Positions 21,876 through 33,011 of a stretch of DNA of 64,000 bases are shown here, in pieces (the first letter of the stretch is position 1; the number at the start of each line of letters is the position of its first letter). Source of the DNA: Alnus glutinosa (Eukaryota; Streptophyta; Magnoliopsida; Fagales; Betulaceae); the NCBI RefSeq assembly GCF_958979055.1, contig NC_084892.1, positions 23,524,001-23,588,000 of the forward strand. Reading direction: 5' to 3'. The notes under the pieces were generated by a model. The model was not told where the DNA came from. It made no database searches and saw only the letters and a program-made list of their open reading frames with translations. Both the position numbers and the translations under genes were made by a program.

Positions 21876-23245
21876 AATTCATTGCTAGGTCACAAGTCCA
21901 TCAAAGATCTCATTTCATTTTCAAGGCATTAACAAAACACCATAAATAAGAGAAAAAAAGTTCCGAGAAAAATGTTACATGCTGGATATTGACAGGAGAA
22001 AATGGTACAAGCCATGACCACATTGCAAACGACGTATAGCTTAACTCTGTCTACCGAGAAAGAGACAGAGTTATTTACCGCATCGTTTTCCACAATTACG
22101 ACTTTCTATCCATAAAAAACAAAAAAAAATAAATAAATAAATAAATTACGACTTTCAGGAACATTTACAAGTCTTAAGAAATCATATCTACGCACGTGCA
22201 ATAGATATTAAATAAATTATTGTTTTTCTTAAAAGTTTAAATATGTTCATAAAGAAAGTAATTCTTTGTCTTTCCACGTGATGTACCGGATATAATAATT
22301 ATTAAACCTAAAAGAAAAAAAAAAAAAAAAAAGGAGGGTACGTAGGTGTGATAAGTGTTAAATCATTATTTACTCATCTTACGCATAAGTGTAAATTTTC
22401 TTTTAATAGGTAGTATTTAATACTTTGAATATTTTAATTAAAAAAAAATTGACTGAGTTAAGATTCGAACTTAAAATTTTTAACTATAGTATTACGTTAA
22501 ATAACTTATTTAAATTTTTAAAAAATAATAAATTTAATCATTTAATCAACATTTTAACTCGCTATTCATGCAATAGGAGCCACGAAAGTCAAAATTGAGT
22601 CCCTAATTCAATCATTTCGCTTTCGTAAGGAAAAAAAAAAAAAAAAAAAAAAAAAGCCTCCTTTTCTCACACGTGCCCAAATAATTTGTGGTTGCCTTTG
22701 ATTTGACGGTATTAATAAACAAAGACCAAAACACCTTCATTTACTTTGCAAACTAATTTTATGACAGAAAAATAGTCGGTAAGTAGAGGCTGGGACCAAT
22801 ATCTCTTTCAACAAGGTCATACACAAACCCTACAAAACACTCCGTATCCAATTAATTAGTCATTTTCCATTTGAATTACAATGCTTTAGCAGTACAATCC
22901 AAAATGTTAATATGTTATAGAAAAAGAATAAATTATCATATATGAAGTGCATTTGAAAAAAAATGCTTTAGGTAAAACAGATAATGTATAGCCTAGGTTT
23001 AGCTATTTTAGATAAAAATTTAGAGAAGCAGATGTAAGTGACCTTCGAGTGAGTTTAGCCCAAATATTTCACAGGGCGGCCATACGCGTATTTTTAAACA
23101 AGATTGCGAAAAGTATCCCCGTCTAAGAGTGTTTTTGAAAAAACTAATAGTCTGAAAATGCAAATTTTCACGTTTTTGCGCATTAGGCGACGTGTTGCGT
23201 TTTTAAAAGCGTACTATATTAAAGACTAAACCGCGATACTATGAA
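21876..23245. other. Intergenic AT-rich DNA
   Basis: No gene was found. It holds an (AAAT) repeat at 22126-22146, A runs at 22313-22332 and 22629-22655, and a G/C-poor stretch with CGTTTTT/AAAACG motifs near 23140-23210, probably from another decayed MITE. Confidence 0.5.
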
Positions 23246-23249
23246 ATCA

Positions 23250-23445
23250 AGGGCGGAGCTACCCCAGGCCAAGCCCCCCCCCCCCCCCCCCCCCCCAAGG
23301 CCTGAGGTTTCCCCCCAAAAAGTAAAATAAAATAAAATAAATTTTACTCTTAAATTTATTTACTTTTTTAGTTTTGGACCTCTTTTTTTTTTTTTTTTAA
23401 TTTGGACCCCTCAAATCCTAAACCCTAGCTCCATCCTAGCATGAA
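23250..23445. mobile_element. Degenerate GGGCGGAGC-ended repeat with a 23-bp C run
   Basis: GGGCGGAGCTACCCC at the left and CCCTAGCTCCATCC at the right are approximate inverted ends. Between them lies a run of 23 C (23274-23296) followed by (AAAAT) repeats and a T run. The C run is probably an expanded homopolymer and its length may be a sequencing estimate. Confidence 0.4.
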
Positions 23446-23717
23446 ATACTTAACAACATTTTTAAAAAATGCATTTCTATAATTAATTACGTTTTAAAAC
23501 CGCAATTGGTTAACATTTTTGTTTTCTTTTTCTGTCTTGATGCCGATTTACATTGAGCAAACTTGTGCATGGAAAATGAAAATGCTTGAACAAGAAAAAT
23601 CCTTTGTTTAGCAAATTAGACCTTGTTTGGTCGCATCAGGCTAAGCGGAAATGGGTGACAGTCTGGTGAGACAAAATATAAGTATATATAATATAGAGCT
23701 GCACTTAAAAAACATAC

Positions 23718-23791
23718 GACCGCATAGCGCAGTGGATTAGCGCGTTTGACTTCGGATCAAAAGGTCGTGGGTTCGACTCCCACTGTGGTCG
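23718..23791 (+). tRNA. tRNA-Arg (anticodon TCG)
   Basis: The 74-nt sequence folds as a standard cloverleaf. The acceptor stem GACCGCA pairs with TGTGGTC, with G as discriminator base. The D-arm region contains TAGCGCAGTGGATTAGCGC (A box), the anticodon arm is TTTGA-CTTCGGA-TCAAA with TCG at 34-36, and the T arm contains GGTTCGACTCC (B box). It reads CGA codons by Watson-Crick pairing. It has no intron and no encoded CCA. A T run about 30 bp downstream (23822-23828) can end Pol III transcription. It is isolated, with no tRNA neighbours. Confidence 0.97.
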
Positions 23792-24459
23792 ATTCCCAAT
23801 CTAGGTAAATATGTTGCCTGTATTTTTTTCCTGTTCCTAGTTTCAATTTTTATTCATCGGTCAATTCGAACTGAGCCAGATCCCGATCCTTCACGGTTCT
23901 TCGCAATGTGGCTAAAGCTTTGTAGATCATTTTGGCCAATAGCTCCGTCCCGTCTGTTAATGTCATTTTAGAAAGAATTTTTTAAAATATATATTTTTTT
24001 TTAATATTTTATGAATATTTTGAATTGTTTATTAATATTTTTGTTTTGAATAGAACCACGTCCAAAAAGAAAAGTGAATTAAGAACAAATCCAAATATTC
24101 TTCGTTTGATTGGGTTTAGGGCACCTCAAGATAGAAGATTACAGGGAGATAGAAAAGAGAGGAGAAGGTGAGGTAGAAGATTAGAAGAGTATTAGGCCTC
24201 CTCTTTCTTTCACTCGAGCAAGGGTTGAGTTCTCTCTGTCGCTCATCCTCTCTTTGGCTCTCTCTCTAAGAGATGGGAGAGTGAGCTAGATTTTGTGAGC
24301 TCCTTTGGGTCTTTGATGGTGGTCTTGGGAGGGTTATGCAACATTTCCTTCAGTCATTTCCGCCTAAACTTGTCGTGCATCCTCAAATTTGCCACACTTC
24401 CCATACAATTCCATGAGCTTCACCCTTATCAATATGTTAAACTTGACCTATGACTCTAT
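23792..24459. other. Intergenic DNA downstream of the tRNA
   Basis: No gene could be supported. A less AT-rich patch at 24100-24400, with GAGAAGG and CTCTCTCT motifs, resembles an mRNA leader but has no convincing open frame. Confidence 0.5.
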
Positions 24460-25475
24460 GAGCATCTTCAGCAATACTAGGTATTTTAGCTAATAAAAAC
24501 CCTTTTTTTTTTCTTTTTCTTTTTTTAATTTTTATTTTATCTACTACTTTTTCAATATAAACTCCAACAAATTATTTATTTCTCTCTATTTTCGTTAAAT
24601 ATGATTTTTATTTTTATTATTATTATTTCTTTGTCTACTCTACCACCGTTTCTCTCATTGTAACTCATGGAAAAAATGAAAGAAGCATACCAAAACACCA
24701 CAAACCCAAAAAGGTGAGGCTTCGATTACAAATTTACAATCGTGAGTAGATTTCTTTTCGAAATAGATAGCAAATGAAAATTCAAGAAATACAACTTCCT
24801 TGTGTCATGGATTGGGAGTTTGAGGCATTTCTGTCTCTGGGTTGGGCTTCTAACATATTCTTGCTCTGTTTTACCACTCCATAAAAGTATGAAGTAAAGC
24901 CCCAAAAAGAAAGTGCCAGAGCAACTCATTTTTTGGCTTGAAACTTTTCTGGGTAGAAAATAACACCTCTGTCACTGGGAGTAGAACCGTGATCGCAACA
25001 GCAGATAGCAAAGACGATAGATGATGGTGCCCTCGCCATAAGGTTCAAAATCAACTTACAGATTCATGGGCTTTGAGGCTTGACGCAGAATCGCAAGATC
25101 GAAATCACAACGGTGAAAATGAATCCACAAATTTTGGAGAAGAAATGGTAGGCCACTGATGGTGTGTTGAGGCGTGGTTGATGGTGTGTGTTTGTTTCGT
25201 GGCGATGGTTTGGCTCTGTGGCTTCGTCTTCTTTGTTTGAGGTGGAGGATTGAAGGAGAGGAAGAGAAGATGAGCTACTGGGAGAGAGACGAGTGAGAAC
25301 ATAAAAGAGAGAACAAAATTTATCAGTGTGCTATAGTAAGTAGCTAGATGTTATTTACCGTACGAAAAAATACATTTTAACACGAGAGGAGCTAATCTGC
25401 CGGAGACAAAAATAGGCTCATAATAGATAAATATAATTATTATAAGACATTTATCTACTCTGTTGAAGTTGCTCC
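24460..25475. mobile_element. About 1-kb non-autonomous DNA transposon
   Basis: The left end GAGCATCTTCAGCAATACT and the reverse complement of the right end (GGAGCAACTTCAACAGAGTA) form inverted ends of a familiar plant type (GAGCATCTCCAACAG). The interior, read on the minus strand, has a mixed-composition transcript-like part (25080-25310) with a short open frame but no transposase domain. A second terminus of this type lies at 25697-25735. Confidence 0.55.
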
Positions 25476-26082
25476 AAGCTTTAAAACCAGCCCATGATGT
25501 TCACAAATAAAATTGGGGGTTTGTTTTAAAAGAGTGTTTTGGAATGAGTAACGGAGGGTTTGTGCTAAACGGTTGCATCTCATATTTGGAATGAAAAAGT
25601 AATATTTTAAAATAAATAAATAAATAGAGAAAAGAATAGTGTCTTCTAAAGTGTAATGAAAAAGTAAGTAAAATAGAAAGTATAGTTTTTTGAATAGCTA
25701 AAATAGAGAACATTATTGGAGATGCTCTAAGCACCAAGCACCAAATTCACGTTGATCTTGCCCGAGACAGCAATATAATGACAATCGGATTTAAACATTC
25801 ACCCAAGGCAAGGAATGTATTGCAGTAGAAGGGGGTCAACAGGTTGCCCCAACCCTGTCATAAAACCAATGCATAACCCTAGAACAAACTTTCCTTAAAG
25901 GAGAAATCAACCACAGTAAGTTTCGAAGCAAAAACAATCTCATATTAAAAACTTCAAGCTAGATGGTTCAAACCCAATAACAGACAAACAGCAAAACTCC
26001 TTACATGGTTGCAACTAAATGATCATTTGGGTAACAATGTAACATGTCCGTAAAATGAACCTTAAGAGCAGTAGACCCTAGC
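25476..26082. other. Spacer downstream of RPL35 with one isolated MITE terminus
   Basis: At 25697-25735, read on the minus strand, GAGCATCTCCAATAATGTTC followed by TATTTTAGCT is a GAGCATCTCC-type end without a visible partner. The part from about 25760 to 26082 is ordinary sequence and probably includes the RPL35 3' UTR. Confidence 0.5.
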
Positions 26083-27787
26083 CTACACTTTGATAGCATA
26101 CTTCCTCAACGGGTAGTACATCTCCTTCTTCTTCTCACGTTCTGTCTTCAAAGATAACTGCATGAATAAGAAGAAAAAAGCATACCAATAAGATCATTGG
26201 GTGCAGAGTATGCAAATGTAAACATTCACACTGAACAGAGCAATCAAGCAGAAAAAGCCTATCCAATAGAAGATCCCTGAGAGAGAACAGTCATGCAACT
26301 GGAAATGCAAAGAAATTTATGAGATTCCAAAATTATCTCAGTTTAAGCTTCTTTTTTTTAATAACTAATTAGTTACAGAATTCCATCGTTTTTTACGTGC
26401 AAGAACCTGTTTTAACATTCAACAACATAGCAGCTTTAAATCTGAGAAGCAAATGAAACTTACTTGAGATTCACTAACAAAACTATACATAACAATATAA
26501 GAAATGTAAGCAATTGAAGCTTGTTCCGAAGTACTTATACTTATCTACGGATTAGGCCTAGGTACTGTAAAAAATTTTACATCACCTATGCTGTAGTTAA
26601 TCTAAGGGTTTGGATTTGATTTTAAACCCATGAAATCAGATCCAAACCCTTAGATCTACAGCATAGGTGCTGTAAAAAAATTTACAGCACCTAAGCCATA
26701 TCCCTCATCTAAGCCCCCCCCCCCCCCCCCCCCCCAAATTGCTTTTTGATCCTTGCAACACCACAAAGCATGTCATTTCTTGCTGGTGCTCGTCTTGATT
26801 GCACCTTAAACACCCCTTTAAACAATTTTCTCTTACCTTAAGCCTTATTAGTAATACCAATTTCACACAAATGTTTACAACTCCGTTATTTTTGGGTTTG
26901 GACCAGTCCCTCAGAAGCATCTTAGTTCCCTCACATCTGGGTCTAATTCTATAATCGAACAATTTCTCCCTCAAACATTCATAGATTGGAACTTACATCC
27001 TAAGCCTGACTGGTACAAAATAGACCATCAAATTCCAAAAACGTATTTCCAATATAGTCATGCAGGTTCCACAACTTCAATCCAAAGTTGAATCAACATA
27101 TATGGGGCACACATAGAGTCCCTCTTCTTACACATATCACAACAATATTTATCTTAAACAGGGTCACGAAATAACCAAACTATATACCAAAAAAAAAACT
27201 TAACAACTTATAAACAGAAACCAAATATTAAATAAATAAATAATAAAAAATAAAAAACCTGGTGCTTGGTGAGGCGTCTGCGAATGGCTCGGGTTTTCTT
27301 GGGACGAAGATCGAGAGGCAGGTACTTCTTCTTCTTGTAGACTTCCCTAAGCGCCTCTTTCTGTTTCTGCGATATCACCGTCAAAACCTGCGCTATTCCC
27401 AGCCTCACAACTTTTCTGCAATTTCACACACGAGCAAAGCCATTAACTCATAGGCCTCTAAAGCTTCAAATCTAGTATAAATATCATGTATAATGAAGCG
27501 GGCAAAGAGAGGGCATGTACATCTTGGAAAGCTTGTTGGGCGCACCACCAGTGACCTTAGCAACACGGAGGAGAGCGAGCTCCGCCTTGAGGTCCTTCAA
27601 CTGGCCCAGTAGCTCCGCCTTTGACTTGTTCCTCAACTCGTGGACCTTGATCCTCGCTAAAACATTTCCAATCAATCACATAATTCAGACAAAATCACAC
27701 CCACAAACAAACAAAATTCAAGGCTTGAGAATGAGCATCAAAAAGTAGAGGAAAAGAGATTTTCCTGTCAATCTTTCTCTTACCCAT
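26083..27787 (-). CDS. RPL35: Cytosolic 60S ribosomal protein L35 (uL29)
   Basis: uL29 is a large-subunit protein near the polypeptide exit tunnel. Four coding exons on the minus strand join to 372 nt, 123 aa, the usual length: 27784-27787, 27521-27656, 27259-27415 and 26083-26157. Exon 1 contributes only ATG plus one G, and all introns are GT-AG. The joined protein starts [14 protein letters not shown] and contains [40 protein letters not shown] and [20 protein letters not shown], then Val and stop. All core family blocks are intact. Intron 1 is 127 bp, intron 2 is 105 bp and intron 3 is 1101 bp with a MITE in it. The promoter has telo-box and site II elements typical of ribosomal protein genes. 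Because exon 1 has four coding bases, a longest-open-frame gene caller would misplace the start. Confidence 0.96.
26552..26700. mobile_element. MITE in RPL35 intron 3
   Basis: It is a 149-bp near-palindrome. The left end TTAGGCCTAGGTACTGTAAA matches the reverse complement of the right end, TATGGCTTAGGTGCTGTAAA. Both continue through CACCTATGCTGTAG, AAGGGTTTGGAT and TGATTT. Being intronic and hairpin-forming, it is in the RPL35 pre-mRNA. A 22-bp C run follows at 26714-26735. Confidence 0.7.
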
Positions 27788-28010
27788 TCTGAACAAAAAA
27801 CGCAGCGGCTTCCACTCCTCGCTGCCGTCTAAAAACCCTAGAGATGAGAATGCGTAGCGCTTTAAGCTTTTATGCGCCCCGTTGTAGCTAATGGGGGTTG
27901 AATTAGGGTTTGGAAATGCCTCGCTACACCAAACCAAGCCCAATGTTATCTGGGCCGAAAATCATGTGAACTGGGCTCAAGCAATAAAAACAGTTAGATG
28001 GGCTGTGACA
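27788..28010 (-). promoter_or_regulatory. RPL35 promoter and leader: telo-boxes and site II motifs
   Basis: Telo-box AAACCCTA occurs at 27833-27840 (plus strand) and its complement TAGGGTTT at 27904-27911. Site II motifs TGGGCC (27951-27956), TGGGCT (27972-27977) and another GGGCT near 27999 lie just upstream, with AAGCCCAA at 27936-27943. In plants this pairing is known from ribosomal protein and cell-growth genes, where TCP-type factors bind site II. A weak TATA-like CATAAAAG sits at about 27867-27874. Co-expression with other ribosomal protein genes is inferred. Confidence 0.75.
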
Positions 28011-28105
28011 ATGGAACTGTGTTGGCAATTTTTTTTTTTTTTTTTTTTTCTTTTGAAATGAACTGTGTTGGCATCCGGCTCGCCTTTACAACACTTTTCT
28101 AATAT

Positions 28106-28385
28106 GCAGTGGCATAAGTGTAAAGAGAAATGATACATATACTAATTTCTCACAACAGCCCCACAAAAAAAAAAAAAAAAATTGCAGTGGCATAAGTGTA
28201 AAGAGAAATGATACATAAACTAATTTCTCGCAACAGCCCCACAACAAGTTGATGTGGCTAATAATATTTTATTATTTTTTTACAAAAAAGAAAATAAAAT
28301 AAAATAAAAATAATAATAAAATATTACCAGCCACGTCAGCTTTTTGTGGGGCTGTTGTGAAAAATGAGTGTAGGGATCATTTCTC
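28106..28385. mobile_element. MULE-type MITE with duplicated 5' end
   Basis: The element 28203-28385 starts GAGAAATGATACAT and ends, as reverse complement, GAGAAATGATCCCT. Its arms also share CAACAGCCCCACAA and the ACGTCAGC/TGATGTGGCT and AATATTTTATTA blocks. It is flanked by AAGTGTAAA (28194-28202) and AAGTATAAA (28386-28394), a 9-bp duplication with one change. The 78 bp from 28106 to 28183 repeat 28184-28261, including the 5' target copy and the 5' terminal repeat, so part of it was tandemly duplicated after insertion. Confidence 0.7.
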
Positions 28386-28396
28386 AAGTATAAAAC

Positions 28397-28592
28397 GAGT
28401 AATGTTAGAAGTCTCTCACGTGTCACTTTTATAAGACATGTCACATGCACATCATTTGTACATCACTTTTATAAATTAACCATTGAATCTATAAGACCCA
28501 CATGTGGGCCCTTGTGGGTTTTACAAATCTAATGGCTAATTTAGAAAAATAGTGTACAACAGATGTACAAGTGATATGCAAAAATCATTTAT
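28397..28592. mobile_element. Probable MITE with inverted arms
   Basis: The arms around CATTTGTACATCACTTTTAT, ATTAACCATTGAATCTATAA and GACCCACA pair with GTACAAGTGATATGC, AATGGCTAATT and TGTGGGTTTTAC. A GAGTAATG end is present on the left. The right end is unclear. Confidence 0.5.
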
Positions 28593-28610
28593 CAACTTTT
28601 GTACTTCTAA

Positions 28611-28690
28611 AAAAATGAGGTGGCTTTCAAAATCACCATATTTGATGATTTTAAAAGTCACCTCATTTTTGGATGGCCACAAGAGGGACA
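28611..28690. repeat. Short hairpin related to the 54494 MITE
   Basis: AAAAATGAGGTGGCTTTCAA and its near-perfect inverse (ending CACCTCATTTTT at 28670) form a stem of about 27 bp. The following CCACAAGAGGGACAT also occurs in the MITE at 54494-54675. This looks like a deletion derivative of that family. Confidence 0.55.
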
Positions 28691-29587
28691 TATGAATGAC
28701 TTTTAAAATTACTCCCGTAAAACTAACGAACGTTCTACTCCTTTCGAATTTTAGTTAAAAATATTTTTTTAAGAATATTAGTTGGTCATGTTTGTTAACG
28801 TGGGTTTGGGGAGAATTTTGTGTGTTTCTATTCATTAGAAAAGGTTTTTATTGTGATCTAAAGGTAAAAACTGTTTTTAAAAATGCTTTTTGACGGAATC
28901 AACATTTGAGAAAATGTATTTTATAGAATAGACATGTTTATTTTGATAAGAAAAATGTTATTTAGTATTCTTCTATTATTCTTCATCTTCATATTTTGAA
29001 AATCAACTATTAAATTTGTATGAATAATAAGAAAATGATAAAAAAAAAAAAAAAAAATACTAAATAGCATGGTCGAGGTGGCTGCGTGGCAACCATGACC
29101 AATTTAGAGGTAGTCACGTGGCCACCTTAACTAGGATAGGAATGGTCGCGGGGCCACCCCCTGCTCCACTTCGTGTGGCCATACGACCACTCTAATTTTT
29201 TTTAAAAAAAAATAAATAATAAATTTTTAAATAATAAGTTAGCTCTTACGTATGCAAAAGGTAAGCACATGTTTTCACTCAAAATATTCCTACAAGGGAA
29301 GAATACATATTTATAAGAAGTATTTTATATTTTGATAAGTGTTTTGTATTTTTAATTTATTTATTAATATATTTGTCTTGAGAAAAACAAAAAACAAAAA
29401 ACAAAACAAAAACATTGGCAAACAAAAACTAATTAGACTTTTGGTGTTTGGCTATAACCTTAAAAAATATTTTTTACTATTTGGTTTCATTCTAAAAATG
29501 TTTATTTTTTTCAAAGAAAAATCATTTATTGTTGTTGGTAATGGATGATGATTGGGATATGCCTTGGTGTCTGTGTTCATTAAGAGG
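28691..29587. other. Intergenic DNA with GC-rich island at 29070-29190
   Basis: No gene was found. The island (GGTCGAGGTGGCTGCGTGGC, GTCACGTGGCCACC, GGTCGCGGGGCCACCCC) has the same GGTGGC/GCCACC character as the core of the 17555-18133 element. It is embedded in AT-rich DNA that may be its decayed arms. Confidence 0.5.
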
Positions 29588-29865
29588 GTTTTTTTTTTTT
29601 TTTTCTAACACAGTGCCTTCTTTTTCTTCATTTTTGAGAACTACTCCTAAAAGGAGTTACACAACCAGAGAAAACGATATAAAAACAAGAGTACGAAATA
29701 CAATCACAACGCCCAAAGGCGAAAAACAAAGCCCGAAGGCCATCAAAGTGAATTAAAGATAAAGAATCTCTATCCACAAAACCAGAAAAAACTTGGCTTA
29801 AAGCAACTACCAAACGGTAAACTGTGAACACAAACAAGAATACAGAAGATGTGGACTAAAAATGT
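29588..29865 (-). mobile_element. 3'-end fragment of a retroposon with poly(A) tail
   Basis: Read on the minus strand, about 260 bp of mixed-composition sequence end in a 17-nt A run (T run 29588-29604 on the plus strand). This fits a 5'-truncated LINE tail or a SINE. No coding domain is present, and no target duplication could be matched. Confidence 0.45.
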
Positions 29866-30037
29866 TTTATACATTAAAATATGTAAATTATTTTACGGAA
29901 AATAGATGTTTTACTGTTGGCCTAAAACATTTTACTAGTAACCAAGTTTAATTTTCGGTTGCCCTGCTCATATATTTTGTTCTTTCTGTTGATGCTTCTT
30001 CCTTCTCGTTCTCCTTGTTTGCTATTATATATATATA
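29866..30037. other. Intergenic AT-rich DNA
   Basis: Nothing was recognised here apart from a TATATATATA repeat at 30027-30037. Confidence 0.5.
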
Positions 30038-30424
30038 AGCTCCTTAAATTAATAGTCGATTTAAAATAGTCCTCTCAATTTTTAAAATTTGTTAAAGTGT
30101 CACAAGTGTGCTAAAAATGCCACTTTTATCGAAATATTCTTATAATATCCTTGCCACATGTCATATATCTCATTAAAAAATAATAAAACATTAAAGTCAT
30201 CCCTTCATATATATTTTTTTTTTTAATATTTTTTTCCTTGATTTTTAAATTTTTATTACTTTTAATGGAATATATAATATGTGGCAAGGGTATATAGGAA
30301 TATAAAAAAATAAAAATAAAAAAGTGGCATTTTTGGCATACTTTGGTAGTTTGAGGGACAATTTAATTAGCACACTTGGAAATTCATGGGGTTATTTTAA
30401 AATCGACTGTTAGTTCATGAGACT
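30038..30424. mobile_element. MITE with long inverted arms
   Basis: The left arm AATAGTCGATTTAAAATAGT and the reverse complement of the right arm (AACAGTCGATTTTAAAATAA) align. They continue through TTGTTAAAGTGTCAC and GTGCTAAAAATGCCACTTTT. A further inner pair is GCCACATGTCATATAT / ATATAATATGTGGCAAGGGT. It has no coding capacity. Confidence 0.6.
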
Positions 30425-30901
30425 TTTTTATATTTTTTCCAAAAAAAAAAAAAAGGTTTTTCAAATTAAACCAAACATATGAAAAAATAAAGTATTGAAA
30501 ATATTTTACCAACGAAATATTTTGATACATCTTGCAGTCATTTACCAAGACAAAAAAGAAAAAAAAATAAATAAATAAAAAAATGCTAGAGTTCCTTCTA
30601 GTATTCTTCTGGTGTCCTTCTGATGACATTGATGCAATTTTTTATTTTTTTTATTACATTTATGTCTCTCTAGATAAACACCAGAAAAACATAAAAAGGA
30701 GTTCTAGCATTCCTAATAAAAAAAAAGCTCATTTACTATATACGAGACAATTTAGTTGTCAAAATTAAAGACAATATTAGTTAGTTGAGGACCTGAGGTT
30801 CCTATATAAATCTAAAAAAGATAATAACTAATTCACACATTCAAATCATAATTAATTACCATAACAATCTGATCATTGATGAAACAAGAGTTCTATATTT
30901 C
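30425..30901. other. Intergenic AT-rich DNA
   Basis: A short inverted repeat around TGCTAGAGTTCCTTCTAG (30584-30600) and GGAGTTCTAGCATTCC (30698-30713) suggests a small MITE (about 30580-30720). Otherwise nothing was recognised. It ends at the target duplication CTATC (30902-30906). Confidence 0.5.
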
Positions 30902-30906
30902 CTATC

Positions 30907-31385
30907 TGTAGGGAATAAATCCCATCGTCGGTCTCACTCAATCAACTCCTACATGGAATATAATCAAGCTAGCAAAGGAAAATTAATTAAGATCTTCTCC
31001 TTATGAAAACACATCATTTATGTGGTAACTAACGTAATATATACATTCAAGTAAAACACTGTTACCGAATCTATTAGAATCCCCTTGAATTAGAGACACA
31101 AATACCAAGATTTATGTGATTATGATACTCTATAGATATTTGATCTCCCCGACTACATAGAGTTCTACAATAAATCAGCTATAGAAAACCCTATAAAGGG
31201 ACTCAAGGCATCAAGTAAAGGAGACCATGGATCTCCCAAAAAAATCTTACTTTATTATCTTATTTCACTTTAAATACCATGCTAACTTAAGCATCGAAGC
31301 ACATTGGCAAGCTCTTTTGCTTACATCCTTTTGTTTTGAAAATTATCACGTCTCGATGTTCACTTATTGGAAAACTGCACCAACA
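30907..31385 (+). repeat. 5' LTR of the outer element
   Basis: It is 479 bp, starts TGTAGGGAATAAATCCCA and ends GCACCAACA. The interior follows with ATTTGGCACCATATGTGG, the same kind of post-LTR primer region as in the nested element. It pairs with 46711-47198. Confidence 0.88.
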
Positions 31386-31436
31386 ATTTGGCACCATATG
31401 TGGAAACGACTCTTCTGTTCCTAGACAAAATTTGTT

Positions 31437-31917
31437 ATGGCGACCGCACGATCAAGAAACAGCCATCCTCACAATGTTGGGGAGAGACTTCCTCATTGGG
31501 TAGATCCAAATCAGCAAACCCCTAAGGATCCAAATCTGCATGCTCCTATTGATCCAAATCAACAACCACCTGTTGATCCAACCCAGCTAGTTCCTAACCT
31601 AAATTGACATGCTGCTATCTTTTAAGAACATATGCTTAATATGTCACGAAACCTCATCACCCCGGTGGAGCAAAATCGGGAGATCCTTAGACGTGCCTAG
31701 CGTGCTCCAGAAGGTCCCCCGAAATGAAAACCAAGGAGAATCAAACCAGATAGACGAAGAAGACCATGGAGAGCAACAACGGGGCAAAGTGATCTGGGAT
31801 AAGGATTGAGACGTAGAACAAGGCTCGCGCAGAGTGGGCAACCATGGCGAAGAGAACAATCTGAGCACCATTGTGAAGGATTTGCAAGTCAAATACGATG
31901 AGATGACTCATAATATG
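31437..31917 (+). pseudogene. gag remnant of the outer element, N-terminal part
   Basis: From ATG 31437 the frame reads MATARSRNSHP and continues to a TGA at about 31605. It contains four tandem 24-bp units (31503-31598) that encode a DPNQQ..-type octapeptide repeat. After the stop, remnants of a gag N-terminal helix region follow (LNMSRNLITPVEQNREILRR near 31632-31690) with further stops. The sequence then reaches the insertion point (ATATG at 31913-31917). Confidence 0.7.
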
Positions 31918-32475
31918 TGTTGATGCTAAATTTTTGGAATGTGACGTGTCCGCTTCTGATTGGTCTACGGACTCCGGATTGCTTGAGACAGTAAACCTCG
32001 AAGGGATTTCTTCAATTCCCTGCAAGACAAAGGACCGGCGGGGTTTCCTGGCCACGCCCTCTGCAACGATCAAGTTAGAAGGAATTTAACAAGAAGGAAT
32101 TGATAGTTTTAGGAGATAAGAGTTTTTGCCTGTGTTCTTTTCTGTTCTCTTTTGGACCACCTTTTATCTGGTTATTCTTCTCCTTTTCTTATCCGTACAG
32201 CCATTTATTACTCTGAGATGCTTATCTTTTCCTAATTAATCCTCTCCTGTGGACCCAGATGGTCATCTCCTGCTACAGCTCTTGCTTTCCTGAATGGCGG
32301 CGGTTGACACCGAGTAGTAAGACAAGGGCTTTAAATGAGTTGATTCCCTCATTTAAAGCCCCTGTTTAATGTTTGAATTCTCCTCTTCCTTCGTTTGGAC
32401 CTACTCCGCTTATAGCCGTTGAACCCTACTCTGCTTCTGGAGTTTCCAACAGTGTCGCTGGGAATTTCCCTAACA
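31918..32475 (-). repeat. 3' LTR of the Tat-like element
   Basis: It is 558 bp, and on the plus strand reads TGTTGATGCTAAATTTTTGG at its left end and TTTCCCTAACA at its right. It differs from 45467-46024 at 14 positions, mostly C/T or G/A. Several are at CpG or CpNpG sites. Confidence 0.95.
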
Positions 32476-32492
32476 ATTACCCCCCGAATTCT
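32476..32492 (-). promoter_or_regulatory. Polypurine tract of the Tat-like element
   Basis: On the minus strand AATTCGGGGGGTAAT lies immediately upstream of the 3' LTR. A G-rich purine run next to the LTR is the expected primer for plus-strand synthesis. Confidence 0.6.
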
Positions 32493-33011
32493 CTTTCCTT
32501 TCCCTATGAAGGGGAAGAGAATTCCACTAGCTCCCTTTGGCCCTTCCTGCGGTCGGACCTTGTGCCCTTCTTTCTTTCTGATATTTGGATTTTCAAAACG
32601 ACCCTCTTTTTCATTATGATCTAGGGGCATCCAGTCATCAGAACTTCAGGTTCGCCGGGAACTACACCCCCGACGCCGCAATCTTTGGCAACGGATCTTA
32701 GCCGCCCTAATTACCACTTCGCATCGTGTCTACCCTCTCCAGGCACAGGGGAATGGCGTAACTGTTATTTATCCTCATTTAAATCAGGCGTTTAAGTCAT
32801 CTTAATCAGGGATGGGTTCTGCCTGCCCTAAACGGATGACCCTTGGAATGCTTTCACACTGGTCAGTCGCATTCGGCCAGGCTCCCGAATATGTAACTAA
32901 TCAATGGCTGGAATATGCCCTTTCGGTTACTGCGCCGATAATAATAGTAGCCCGCCGCCATCAGTCAGACGGTCACACGTCCCTTCATCTTCCAGAGCTT
33001 GTCGGTTTAAC

